Shown here: positions 1 through 64,000 of the stretch, piece after piece
How positions within the stretch are numbered: the stretch's first letter is position 1
How the letters are laid out: the number at the start of each line of letters is the position of its first letter
Origin: Mycteria americana
Lineage: Eukaryota; Chordata; Aves; Ciconiiformes; Ciconiidae
Direction: 5' to 3'
Length of the DNA stretch: 64,000 nt
Assembly (NCBI RefSeq): GCF_035582795.1
Contig: NC_134371.1
Span: forward strand, 48,339,001-48,403,000
Notes under the pieces: model-generated
What the model was told of the DNA's origin: nothing
Database searches by the model: none
Seen by the model: the letters and a program-made list of their open reading frames with translations, nothing else
Made by a program: the position numbers and the translations under genes

Positions 1-3000
1 CTTATTGTGTATAAATGCTTATTAACACATCTAGATACAAAGAAAGTCTATTACCTGTAAAAGAGATGGAAGTAAAATAATATTGGGGAGATTGTTATCA
101 GTGACTATCATATAATAAGATTTGATTTCTTTTATGTTTTTTATCTTCAACTTTTGCCAGATAAAATTCTTTATTAAGATGATGACTTTGTGTGTCATTT
201 CTTCCCCATTCCCCGTAGCCCCCATTTCCCATCTTCCACTTATATTTAACTCTATGTCAAAATTCTGTTCTAAAGAATAAAATCCTCTGGGTGAGTCAGG
301 AGCAAGTGTCGCTAATTCAAGTACAAAAATGGCCTGTTATACTAAAAGTAATGAGAGTGCATAAGATTAAACCCTTCTGTTTAGACATGTCGAAACTGTA
401 TTTAGTTCTAAGGATATAAATTGAAGAAGGGTTTTGTAGATCAGAGTTCATTGGCTTCAATACAGCACCTTGTATTATCTTTCAGAGAACTCTCTGATTT
501 GAAGGTTTGTAAAGCACTTGTTTCACTTAGCCCCATTAAAAAAAGGACATTCAAGCTTATTCCAATTTAGAGGTATTAAGTGGAGAAAGTTAATATTATA
601 CATGTAACAAATAACCTTTCTCCCTCACATATCTGCCACAATGTTTTATCAACAAAGCCAATGGGTGGTTTATACTGCCTGCATGGTGTTATGTAAATAA
701 CTTGGGAATTGCCAGTGTTTGGTGTGTGGGTAATAATGCTGGTGCAACAGTGACTGAAAGTGCCTTTCCTTTATGATTGTGTTTGGATTCTGAGAAATAT
801 CTTGTTTCTGCAGCATAGACAAATGGTGGTAGTACCAGAATCTTAAACATTGACACTTTCCCCCCCCCGTGTTAAGAGAAGCACAGCATACTTAATGGTA
901 CTAAGTGATGGAGAAATAGTCAGTCTACGATTGTGACATCTTTAGCTTGGCAGCTGAGAGAATCTGAATACCTTTATTTTGTAGAAATATAACTACTTCA
1001 TGGATGGACTCAATAAGTGTGTTTTATCCTTATCCCCACCAAAATAGTAAGTAATTAGTTGTGGATAAATTGATTTTTAAATTCATTTTAATGTGCTTTT
1101 CCTACACTTGAGTTTAATCATGTGGAAAAGTAGAAGTGGATATATGACTTCATATTGATGTACTTCTAGCACATAAATAGTAATAAAAACTTATCCTAAA
1201 GCATGGCTGTAATTCTTCAGTGCTTTAGATGAACTGTGTATTCAGTTATATCTTTGAGCTGATCAAAGCTACTTTGCTCACATTGGTTTAAAAAAAAAGT
1301 ATTCTGTATTCTAGTAACTATTATATTCCATACTTTTTCACAATGCTTTTAAAAGTATTTTTCACTAAATAATCTTAAAATCCTAAATTCTACTCTTCCA
1401 TTGTATATACAAGTGAAAGAATACTCTGAAGTTAATGGAACAAGATGGGGTTGGTTTTTTGATTTAGAGAAGGTGTTAGTGCAGCAGAATGGGAAGAGAT
1501 CTTAGTAAGCCTTTTATATGGCTTTTCTGAGGTACATTCACTCTAGTGTTGTTAGACCCCCTGTTTTAACTTATGTCATAACTCATACTTGTCCTTCTTA
1601 GAGTTGTTTTTTTAATTTCATCTCTATTAAACTGTATGGATGTGTTTTTTTTTAAAATAACTGTAACCGTTGACCATATCTGGCAGACTTATTTAAGAAA
1701 AGTGAGGAATTCTAAAGTTACACACTGCTTTACTACCACTGAGTTAGTTAACTTCTGTGCAACCTACAAATAAAGTCCTAAGAGTTGGACAGCTTAGTCT
1801 TTGACCCAGCTAATGAACTTCTGTAATTAAACATTATGTCAAAATATTTTGTCCTGAAGGGTTGAACTGAATCTTAACAAACAGTTGTGTTGTTATTTGA
1901 TATTCTAAAGTAGATTATACTAATATCATTGGTGTGGCAGGCAGGCTACGCATTTTAGATAGTGATCAGACTAATATAATTGTCTCTTCTTGCACTGGGC
2001 TTGGCTTTTTTGTTTGAAGGAATGCGGGGAGGAGGATAAATGAAGTTATAAGCACCAAAAAGATAGGGCACTCCTACTTCATTGTTGTGTCCACTTGGAA
2101 TAGCAGAATGGCTGAAGCTGGAAGGCAATTCCAGAGATCATTTAATCCAACCCCCAGGCTCAAAGCAAGGTCAACAAGAGCACGTTGCTCAGAGCCTTGT
2201 ACAATTGGGCTGTGACTCCACAGCTTCTCTGAGCAACCTCTTCCCAATGTGTGACAGCCCTCAAAGTAGAAGTTTTCTTCTTATCTTTAACTGGACTGTA
2301 ATTAATTGTCCTGAAAAATAAACCCTCTTCCATGGGGAAGAAAGCTTGAAAAGGTACTACCACCTATTCTATCATCTGATTTCAGTAAGTTTTTTCGCTC
2401 CTTCAAAGCCCAGAAGTCATAGAACATAGTTACCTTTTTGTTTTGTCATTCCCCAAATAACACGCATTCAGATGCTGATGGCCTGTTTAGTTTGTCAATA
2501 AGCAAGTGTCCTCTCTCTCTTATCAAAAGACTTAAGGCAGAGCAGGTTAAAACAGTTATAGTCCATTTTCACTGTAACTTATAATGTGTGCATCAAGAAA
2601 TTTTCATAGACCATCAAGATAAAGACTCCTACACAGAAAAAGAAAAATATTGGAGAAAGCTTGCAACTTAAATTTTGAGCAATTTTGCACGATGGGTAGG
2701 GAGGGAGAAAGCTCTAGAAGGTGTCATTATACATTGCTTGCATAAAGGCTGCTATGACTTGTAAAGGTGCTTATATGACGGGTTAGCTAGGAAGAGCACT
2801 GTGAATCCCTACCAGGAATTTACTTTTATTGTGCAATAATTTTCCTGTACAGACTACTGCTGCTAGCTTTTATCCTAAGGACAGTGATTGCTGCTTCAAT
2901 GGTAATATGAATGTTTAAGAAGAATCTAGAAGAGAGAAACATGAACAATCAGAAGACACGAAATAAATAATAAATTGGAAGAACAGCCTAAAGACAAGAA

Positions 3001-3595
3001 GATTGGGGGGACGAAAGGAAACAATTATATGTAAAGTATATATGTAATATGTAATTTCTGCAACAGTGGAGGATGGGATAAAAAGAAATAAGCTTAAATT
3101 TCAGACAGAGATCAAGACTGGATGTTATTAAATAAATTTTACTACCCATAAGAAATTCTATTTGGCTTATTCTTCATAGTATCTAATGATATATTTTCAT
3201 CTTAAGCAGTTGTAGAATCTTTTATCTAGGATGATATCAGCATGGCTTAAAGGGGAGTAGATCGTGTCTTGAAGTTCTTCACTCCGTAGTTTTGGCCAAA
3301 ACCAGACTGGATATCATGGGATGAAGAAAAAATTCTGTAGTTAGTGTGTGTATATAATGGAAACAGTAGTTACTGGAGCATCTTAAACTGAAGCTATAAA
3401 TGCTTTCAAATTAATTGTTACTATTATCATTTTAAATGAATCAATAAAGAGCTTATCTGTTGCACCATAAATATTGGCTACTTGGTATCCCCCAAAAGTT
3501 ACTGATTTGCAGCTTTAACTATCAACAACATGCATTTTGAAATTTACTTAGCTCTTTTGTATAAATAACACCTTTTTTTGTTCTTTTTCTCCCAG
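1..3595 (+). other. CDC14A intron (partial, left edge of window)
   Basis: No coding exon was recognised; the upstream CDC14A exons would encode residues resembling HYFSIDEELVYEN and nothing like that was seen. It contains a CR1 fragment (2090-2345) and a C run near 869. Otherwise it is unremarkable AT-rich intron. Confidence 0.8.
2090..2345 (-). mobile_element. Degenerate CR1 LINE 3' fragment
   Basis: On the + strand, GAATGGCTGAAGCTGGAAGG, then gatcatttaatccaaccccc, then gcaacctcttcccaatgtgt, then aagttttcttcttatcttta are in the order of a reverse-complemented CR1 3' end. The element therefore points to the - strand. It carries no open frame of note and is well diverged. Borders are approximate. 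Confidence 0.8.
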
Positions 3596-57180
<53,585 letters not shown>

Positions 57181-58985
57181 AGCCTTGCCGCTTTGGTGAA
57201 ACCCGTTGAGCTCTTAAAATTGAAGTCCTTCATGAAGGAGAAGAACTTAAGGAAGGAAGCTGCTCACTCAGAGGAATCTTCAATACAAGACATATTAAAA
57301 CCTTAACACCAAGAAGAGACTTCTTAACAGGCAGAAATTTCTTGTAAGACTACTGCAGATGCACTGACGTTGAATTTATGGAAATTATTTTACCCTATGT
57401 TATATACAGATTTAAATTTTTAATGTTGAGACAGCTTGAATATATTTCTAATGAGTTTCATTAAGACATTTATTAACTTGTGCACAGTGTTAAAATATGT
57501 ATTAAGAGAATATTTTGGTAAGCAATATATATAAATTATGTAAAAATTAGAATATATTTTAATTTAGTGTTCACTTCTTTGCTACAAAAATGTGTATTTT
57601 AAAGAATTTTTATGTGTTCATCAAAGATGAAAAATTTTTTATGAACAAGATGTTTTTCTTGTTTTATGGGTCCATAATTATTGCTAAAAGCCTAATGTAA
57701 TTACTTTTTCACTAATTGGTCTTCTGGTAACTTAATGGAAGTCTAGCTAGTGAGAGACTAGTTATCACACTATCAACTGAAAGCACTTGATACACAGTCT
57801 GCTTTCCACTTTCAGCTGCTAATGTTTCATAAGGAAATACTATGAAAGAAAAATAAAGGGAAAATATTTGTTGAGATGTAATGGAACTTATATCTTCCAT
57901 TGCAAAGAGGAAGTAATTTATATGATGATTCAATTGTACAATTAACGCTTTCTTTCAATTTATCTTAAAGGAATGTGTTTTAACTTTTTTCTTTTCAATG
58001 TAGAATGTTAAATTTTGCTATGCAATATATACTGCAAAAATGAAGGCAGACCAAACTTAAGTTGGTAAGAATGTGTATGTACAATGAATTTGGCAGTGCT
58101 ACATACTTACATGTTTTTAACCCACATTTGGCAGTATGTAGAGTTTCATTAGCAAAGCATACTAAAGTAAATGTTGGAAGTATATTAAATGTTCACTTAT
58201 CAATTGGACACTTCATAAACTTTTTAATTTGAAAACTATTGTTAAACATACAGCTAATGTAACCTCCTGTATCACAGAATGTTTTTGTCAGTAGTAAAGA
58301 TGCTCTTTAACGTATAGTTTAATCAGGTGTGATTAGGAATGAGACTTAGAATGAAGAGGTATTACAGTGAAGTACTGGAGATCATGTGTAAAATTTTCAG
58401 AACTCCACAAGTGCACAGTAAGCAAAAAAAAGTAAGCAGCTGTGAGGACTTGATTTGCCACTAATTTAGAAGACAAAAACAAAACAGATTTGTTACCTAT
58501 GAGTTTTTCCCGATATCTACAGAAACCTGAAAATAAAATGTGGTTGAATTGTCAATATTTGTTCCTGAAGACCTGTGAATGCCCTGCATTTGCTTTACAA
58601 CTGAAGTTAAGATAAAGTGCCACGTTATTTTTTAAAAAGATCAGATCACAAATTGCTATGGAAAGTTGTCCTGAAAGTGTTAATAAACAATACTGAGAGC
58701 AGCTATGTAAATCACTGAATAAAATTTACATGCAATACTGTACTTTTTTCACAACTGTGTATATGTAACATATACACACATGAAGTAGCATATGTGTGTG
58801 CATATATATACAATATACTGTATATGAATTGTAGATTAATGGTAAGGTAATTCTACCTCTTATAAAGAATTTTGTCATGTACTTTGTTATAAATAGTTTT
58901 CCATAATAAAATATTGCTTAATTTTGAAATGTAGATATATGTACATGTACGGCTAATTGATAATAAAATGCCTATATCAGCCAGC
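57181..58985 (+). other. CDC14A: CDC14A 3' untranslated region
   Basis: AT-rich, non-coding sequence follows the conserved TAG. It carries AATAAA hexamers at about 57852, 58532, 58682, 58718, 58905 and 58962, the last followed by T/GT-rich sequence (ccttgtttcttagcttttc). The end at about 58985 is inferred from the last signal. An alternating purine/pyrimidine stretch (58755-58830) lies among the distal signals. Confidence 0.7.
58905..58967 (+). terminator. Distal polyadenylation signals of CDC14A
   Basis: Two AATAAA hexamers at 58905-58910 and 58962-58967 are followed by T-rich and GT-rich sequence around 58988-59010. They are the best candidates for the main cleavage sites, from sequence alone. 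Confidence 0.6.
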
Positions 58986-61900
58986 TTCCTTGTTTCTTAG
59001 CTTTTCTTACTTAGATCTTTTGATGTAAACTAATATGATTAGATCTCTAATTGAAGAGTAGCTCTTCAAAATCACCTTCTTTCTTCTAAAGCATGTAATG
59101 TATTTATAAGTAAGATGACGTTGCAAAAAGACATTAGTATGACAAGTATCTTTGATAACTGATCTCTCTAGCTAACCTTCTTGTATTTGCCTTGTATAAC
59201 ATCAAGTATTTAATCAACGTGTTGATATCATGATGTAAAGGTTATATTTCAAAATACCATAATTTAGAAGCTGTGTCTGAATTGAAGAAACTTTTTTTAT
59301 CCTGGACAAGGACCCTTGTTAAAGGTGTGATACACCTTGTCTTTTTTTCCTGTGCAACAGGTTTCTTAGTGTCATGAACAGCAGGGTCTTTGTCCCTAAG
59401 AACCTAAAAGATCATGCTTTCATTTAGCTTTTTATCCTTCCTTCAATTAAAAACTAGTCTCAAACGGTTCTAACATCGTTTAACTCTGCTGCTGATTTTC
59501 AGCAAATTTGTTGTGTTGCATGATTATTTATCCATGGTGCTTAATATTCCTGTCAGATAAGTCTGTACTGCAATAGATGATGTGGACAGTGTGTAAGTGT
59601 TACACAGCCACTCTAAAGGAATCGCAAAGCGAGGAGGAATAGAGTGGGTGCTTTAGAAGTTGCCCAAATTCTAGTGTCAGTCTAATCTAAAAACACAATA
59701 AAAGGCTTCTGCCACTACATTCAGACAACTAGTAGATGTTGATTTGGATGTGTAGAGTAAATATATAGGAAGAACAGCCAATTAAGAAGTTTCTGGTACA
59801 TAGGCATCAACCTGTCCCTTAGCCTTCTTCTAGACTTCTATTGATTTATTATATGAAATACAATAAATGCCAGCTAATGTACAATATATTTTTTGTTCTT
59901 AAAAATGAATGATCAATATAGTCAGTACATTCTGTAACAATCGTCTTCTTAACAACAACAACAAATTTGGGGACAGTGAAAGGTGTTTAGAACCTTTTAG
60001 CTTTTAAGAAATACCCTGAAACTTGTTTCATATCCTCTGTTCACTTATCCTTGAACTTTACCGTTTCTGTTGGTTCATATAGAAATATATCTCCTTGTTC
60101 TGGGAGAACAAGCTGTAGCACATGAGATCTTTAAAAGGAGGTTTGATAAACATGTAAGGATGGATTAAATAAATCTAGGGGTCTCTACTGGGCCTATGAT
60201 TCTGTGGCTAATGCCTTATGAAACTGTTAATCATCTCTTTATGCTTTATGAAGCTTTTTGGTTAGGGAGATATTTCTTGTTACAGATTTAGAGAATATTT
60301 TTCAATTACAGTACTGCAGAAAGAGGAGGATTTTAGTTTCTATAATAACTGTTCTCTACTGACAGCTAAACAATGAAAGGCCTCAAAAGGTTTGACACTT
60401 GATTAGATCTACACTGTAAAGTGCAGCAGGCAAAAAATATGGTAATTAAGGGCCTGATCAAGTAAATCACTCAGGTTATGTCTTTAACCTTAAGCACATG
60501 AGCAATCTAATTAATTAAAAAAGAACATAGATATTCATGTTTGTAACAAATCCACATTTAGATCAATAGTCCTATCAATTGCAAACATGAGCCCTTCTGT
60601 CAAATAAAAATGTGCTATGTTGCAACAAAATAATCCATTGACCCACACAAATTAACTTCATTATCTTAAAGAATTCATATTGTAACTATTACATCCTAAT
60701 ATATTATTTTGTTATTGTAATTTGTTAGAATCGTGAGTTTAACAATATCTAAAAACACCTTATAAAGATATCTTTGGTCAATATACAGGTCATACCTTAT
60801 GAGCTGAGATTGCTTACTTATGTAGCCCACATATAACCCACCCATAAAAGCAGCTTTCCTCCTAAACTAACTACGAAATTAATCAGCATTCCTTTTCTGG
60901 AAAGCTTTTGAGAGGAAATGTAAGTTCTTTTACCCAGCTTCTTATTAAATCTTGTCTAGGGTAAGGACAGTTAGCATTTTGTCCCTGTTTAAGTAAAGCA
61001 CTGTAGAGTTCCTGGGAGAATCCTACTACTAACTCTTCTCCATTCGGGAAGGGACTGTTAAGCCCTACCAGCTTTTAGTCCGCCTAAGAACCTGTCATTC
61101 ACCTCTGTGGGAACTTGTGCTCTGAATTAATTTTGGTGCGAGATCGTTTCAAACGCTACGCTGATTCTGTTATATGAGTGTACTTACTGACACCAGCATT
61201 CACCTCTGGCAGGTTGGTGATGCAGGATTTCCTGTGGGCTGAGATAGGCTGAGTTCTATGAAGAAATGTAGAATATGTAGATTGAGGACCAGCTTCCTCA
61301 AATAAGAGGTACTGTCTTACCAAGGATCCATGTATCTATCATGTCTGAAATATTTAATTTGGAAAGTATATTGTTGTTATTGACCAGTTCTAAAATTAAC
61401 TTTAAGCTTGCAGAAGCATAGTGCGCTTTCTCTTAACAAAAATAAGACCAGAAAATATCAGTTTAAGTGAGTATCTAGCAGAGGAGTTTCTACAGTAAAA
61501 TGGATTGTATTTCAGACAGAAGTGACTGATACTGGTTTGAAAGCTTGCTGCAAATGAAAGTTGTGTAAATGGGTTAGAACCAGGAAACTGGTAAGGCAAA
61601 GAGAAAAGAGTCAGACTGTAGTTGCAGTATTTCTGGAGCATGATAGGGTTTGGTTTTTTTTTTTTCTTCTTGATTTAACAAGTTGAAAATCTGCTGAATA
61701 ATTCATGAAGAGTGGAAGGGCTGAATCTTCCTGGAATAATATACAGTGTACGTACTGTGGCACAGGAGAAACTGCAAAGCTTTGTATCAGTTGCTGCCGT
61801 TTCTGCTGCTGATTGCAATGTGCTGCTGCTTTTGGCATTTTCACAGCTACAGAATCCTCCGTCACGCTCTGGTCTGCTAACGGCTATCTGCTCCCTATGG

Positions 61901-62151
61901 ACCCACCTTTGCTAGCTACACTCTGTGGGATCGCTTGCTACCTGCCTGCCTTGGACACTGCTGTTCTTTGGATCGTTACTGCGAACTGCGTTTTCTGGAC
62001 CTTGCAGCTTGTATGACTGAAACCTGCCTTAGAGTCCCTCGGCTGCACATCCTCCCTTGTGCTTGGTGGGGGACTCCTGCAGCAGGATCTTCTGACCCAG
62101 ACAAGGATGGGATTTACAGAGAGAAGTCAAAACTGAGCTGCATTCAGCGAG
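58986..62151. other. Intergenic region between CDC14A and GPR88
   Basis: About 3.2 kb, AT-rich to about 61700, then more balanced with CTG/GCT-rich words (gctgccgtttctgctgctga) leading into GPR88. A weak CR1-like stretch lies at about 60110-60202. No complete gene was recognised. The GPR88 promoter and a non-coding 5' exon may lie in its right part, but no core promoter motif is convincing. Confidence 0.6.
60110..60202 (+). mobile_element. Possible CR1-derived relic
   Basis: Sequence like aaaggaggtttgataaacat running to gggcctatgattctgtggct resembles a worn CR1 3' end with the terminal ATTCTGTG octamer in + orientation. The match is short and judged by eye. Confidence 0.35.
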
Positions 62152-63240
62152 ATGCCCAACGCTTCTTCCTGGAGTGCTAGCTCGCCCCTGCTGCTGCTCT
62201 GGGAGGACTCCTCCAGTACCCGCATCTTCCTGTCACTGCTCTATGCAGTCTTAGCTATCTCAGGGACTTTATCCAATGTAATGGTCATCTATTTAGTCTT
62301 CTCCTTCAAGAAGCTGCAGACAACCAGTAATGCCTTCATTGTGAACGGCTGTGCAGCGGACCTAAGCGTGTGTGCCCTGTGGATGCCCCAGGAGGCTGTG
62401 CTGGGGCTGCTGCCTCCCAACTCCTCCTCCCTTCGCTCGGCGGAGTACCGGCTGCTCCGAGGCGGGCTCCTCGGCCTCGGCCTCACCGTCTCCCTGGCCT
62501 CTCACCTGCTGGTGGCCTTCAACAGGTACGTGCTCATCACCAAGCTGCCCAGCGTGTACCAGGCCCTCTACCAGCGGAGGCACACGGGCTGCATGATCGG
62601 GATCTCCTGGGCCCTCGCCCTGCTCCTGGTCCCACTGCTGCCCGGGCTCTGGACCCCGGGCTCTGCCCAGCAGCCGCCCTCGCGGCAGACGGACGGTAGA
62701 TCTCGCTACACCGCTCTGCTCCTCGCCCTGGCCGTGCTGGGCCAGACCGCGCTGCTGCTCCACTGCTACCTCGGCATCGTGCGGCGGGTGCGGGGCAGCG
62801 CCAAGCGGGTCAGCGTCCTCAACTTCCACCTCCTCCACCAGCTGCCCTTCCCCGCCGCCCCGCCGCCGCCCCGCCGCGCCCAGCGCCGCCTCAGCAGTGT
62901 CTCCGTCCTGCTGCTCTGCTGCGTCTTCCTCCTGGGCACCCAGCCCCTGGTGTGGGTGAGCCTCCTGGGCTTCTTCCTGCGGCCGGCGCCGCCGGCGCTG
63001 CAGGCCGCCAGCTGGCTGCTGCTCTGCTCCCTCTCGGCCCTCAACCCCCTGCTCTACACGTGGCGCAGCGAGGAGTTCCGCCGGGCGGCCCGCTCCGTCC
63101 TGCCCCGCGGCGAGGGCCCCGCCGCCGCCCCGCGCCCCGCCGCCGCCGCCGCCGGCCCCGCCGCCGCACCGCCCTGCCCGCAGCTGCCGCGGCGCCGGGG
63201 GACGGCGGGCAGCGTCAGCGCCGCCGCCGCGCCGCGCTGA
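62152..63240 (+). CDS. GPR88: GPR88, orphan class A G-protein-coupled receptor (complete, 362 aa)
   Basis: GPR88 is a Gi/o-coupled orphan receptor enriched in striatal medium spiny neurons of vertebrates (family knowledge). Diagnostic blocks: LQTTSNAFIVNGCAADLSVC, LWMPQEAVLGLLP, YRLLRGGLLGLGLTVSL, QTALLLHCYLGIVRRVR, KRVSVLNFHLLHQLP and LSALNPLLYTWR. Approximate membrane spans are 26-48, 61-86, 103-126, 146-166, 186-208, 248-271 and 283-303. The TM2 Asp is at 70; the TM3 end is NRY (124-126) instead of DRY; NPLLY is at 298-302. Glycosylation sequons sit at N3 and N90. No Cys lies at the top of TM3 or in the second extracellular loop, so the usual disulfide is absent. The 362 residues compare with 384 recalled for human; the third intracellular loop is shorter. 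The C-tail is Ala/Pro-rich, encoded by CCG-type repeats. The start is chosen because an in-frame TGA lies at 62134 and G is at -3. The coding region has no intron. Confidence 0.96.
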   Translation: MPNASSWSASSPLLLLWEDSSSTRIFLSLLYAVLAISGTLSNVMVIYLVFSFKKLQTTSNAFIVNGCAADLSVCALWMPQEAVLGLLPPNSSSLRSAEYRLLRGGLLGLGLTVSLASHLLVAFNRYVLITKLPSVYQALYQRRHTGCMIGISWALALLLVPLLPGLWTPGSAQQPPSRQTDGRSRYTALLLALAVLGQTALLLHCYLGIVRRVRGSAKRVSVLNFHLLHQLPFPAAPPPPRRAQRRLSSVSVLLLCCVFLLGTQPLVWVSLLGFFLRPAPPALQAASWLLLCSLSALNPLLYTWRSEEFRRAARSVLPRGEGPAAAPRPAAAAAGPAAAPPCPQLPRRRGTAGSVSAAAAPR

Positions 63241-63730
63241 GGGGCCGCGGCTGAGCGCGGCAGAGGGCGAGGGCCCCCGGGCAGCCCGCGGGCCCCCGCC
63301 CCGCCGCCTGGCGGCGCCCGCGGGCCCGTCCCGCGCCGGGCGGGGACAGCCGCGTCCCCTCAGGCCGCTCCCCGCCCTTCCGGCCGGCGGTCACCTCACG
63401 TCGGGGAGCCGAGTCGCCCGCCCGCCGCGCCCCCTCGCGAGGCCCGGTCCTCTCGCTGCTGCCACCCCGGGCCCCTGCCCGGTAGCGGTCCGATCTTTAT
63501 ACGTTCGGCTGTTGCTCCTTTCAGACCCCACGCACCTCTCTGCCGCTCACGCTCTCACCGCACTGACAGGCAGCCGCTTTTCCGGGGCACCGGGACGGCT
63601 CTGGGGTGGGGGTCTCTTGCCCGCCCGCCTGCAGCGTGGCCCTCGTCGCCCCCTCAGCTCCGCTCCCGCTCACGGCAGCTGCCCGCCCCCGGGTGCCGGC
63701 CAGGACTCCAGCCAAAAGCGGTGGATTTAG
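62400..63730. promoter_or_regulatory. CpG-rich, GC-rich block over GPR88 coding and downstream sequence
   Basis: From about 62400 the sequence changes abruptly from AT-rich to strongly GC-rich with very frequent CG dinucleotides (for example ccgccgccgccgccggcccc near 63140), reverting at about 63730. It covers the coding exon and the start of the 3' region, not only a promoter. Whether it is an unmethylated island cannot be seen from sequence. Confidence 0.8.
63100..63240 (+). repeat. CCG/GCC-rich low-complexity run encoding the GPR88 C-tail
   Basis: Repeated gcc/ccg/ccc triplets encode Ala and Pro runs (PAAAAAGPAAAPP). Their length is likely to vary between species, and polymerases often drop out here. 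Confidence 0.85.
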
Positions 63731-64000
63731 AAATCTGGGGTAACTGCTAAATATGGCAACGTACGTAACTGTTGTTATGCTTTAAAGATTCCAATATGAG
63801 ACAGGCACCTAGACAGCTCTTTTTGAGACTTACTGCAAGTTTGTTTTTATAAAATCTGTGTAATTCTTTCAGCATTTGAAGTAATTCTTTGAAGTGAGCT
63901 CCCTGAACGCAAGGTTTGCTTGTGAAGAACTGGCAGGTGTCTCATTACACACACACACAAATACACACACACACACACACACAAATCCACCAGGACCTGT
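63241..64000 (+). other. GPR88: Downstream flank and 3' UTR of GPR88
   Basis: GC-rich to about 63730, then AT-rich. No AATAAA was seen, so the GPR88 transcript probably ends beyond the window. Both-strand short frames here reflect GC content. Confidence 0.55.
63947..63983. repeat. (CA)n microsatellite
   Basis: Two AC runs separated by an aaat interruption. A typical dinucleotide repeat, potentially polymorphic. Confidence 0.95.

Noticed and set aside
61402..62180. Short frames upstream of GPR88 as upstream coding genes or uORFs
   Set aside because: Those just ahead of GPR88 on the + strand (61813, 61935) begin at TTG rather than ATG, and none resembles a known protein.
62362..62838. 158-codon minus-strand frame inside GPR88
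   Set aside because: High GC content removes stops on all frames; the peptide is charged low-complexity while the + strand is an unmistakable GPCR.
62766..63254. Other frames within GPR88 (62766-63044 on -, 62952-63254 on +)
   Set aside because: Shadows of the GC-rich coding sequence.

Overview
This is vertebrate, almost certainly avian, nuclear DNA. It has long AT-rich introns with GT-AG splice sites, chicken-repeat-1 (CR1) LINE pieces ending in the CR1 3' octamer, and a solo endogenous-retrovirus LTR of a type common in bird genomes. The gene order CDC14A then GPR88, both on the + strand, is the vertebrate order. No bacterial operon, CRISPR array, tRNA or rRNA gene was seen.

Region 1 (1-58985) is most of CDC14A, a dual-specificity phosphatase gene. 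The window opens inside the intron before the exon that begins [10 protein letters not shown] (about residue 48 of the human protein), so the promoter and the first coding exons lie upstream. Fourteen coding exons were placed base by base from 3596 to 57180 with GT-AG borders and matching phases. The catalytic signature HCKAGLGRTG is split between the exons at 37130-37360 and 39704-39842. The 3' UTR has several AATAAA signals, the last at 58962.

The main discovery is in the long penultimate coding exon (48089-48411). Its first ~87 codons are in the expected frame. From about 48350 to the donor, the sequence that matches the conserved vertebrate C-terminus (ending ARYQSQSIP, then SLQPEYVQY from the last exon) lies in the +1 frame. 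The open frame and the conserved tail are therefore out of register. As the sequence stands, normal splicing would replace about the last 29 residues with an unrelated tail. This could be a genuine lineage-specific change or an assembly/base-calling indel.

Region 2 (58986-62151) is about 3.2 kb of intergenic DNA with little recognisable content. Region 3 (62152-63240) is GPR88, a striatal orphan class A GPCR whose whole coding sequence lies in one exon. It sits in a very GC-rich, CpG-rich block that runs to about 63730. The window ends in a (CA)n microsatellite.

The introns hold a CR1 fragment (2090-2345), a ~502 bp solo LTR flanked by a short target duplication (4506-5007), and a 5'-truncated CR1 with its terminal reverse-transcriptase frame still open (31389-32305). 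They also hold recurrent A-run-then-A/C low-complexity tracts, long G runs and a 22 bp perfect palindrome. The two genes have no obvious joint function; they are simply conserved neighbours.
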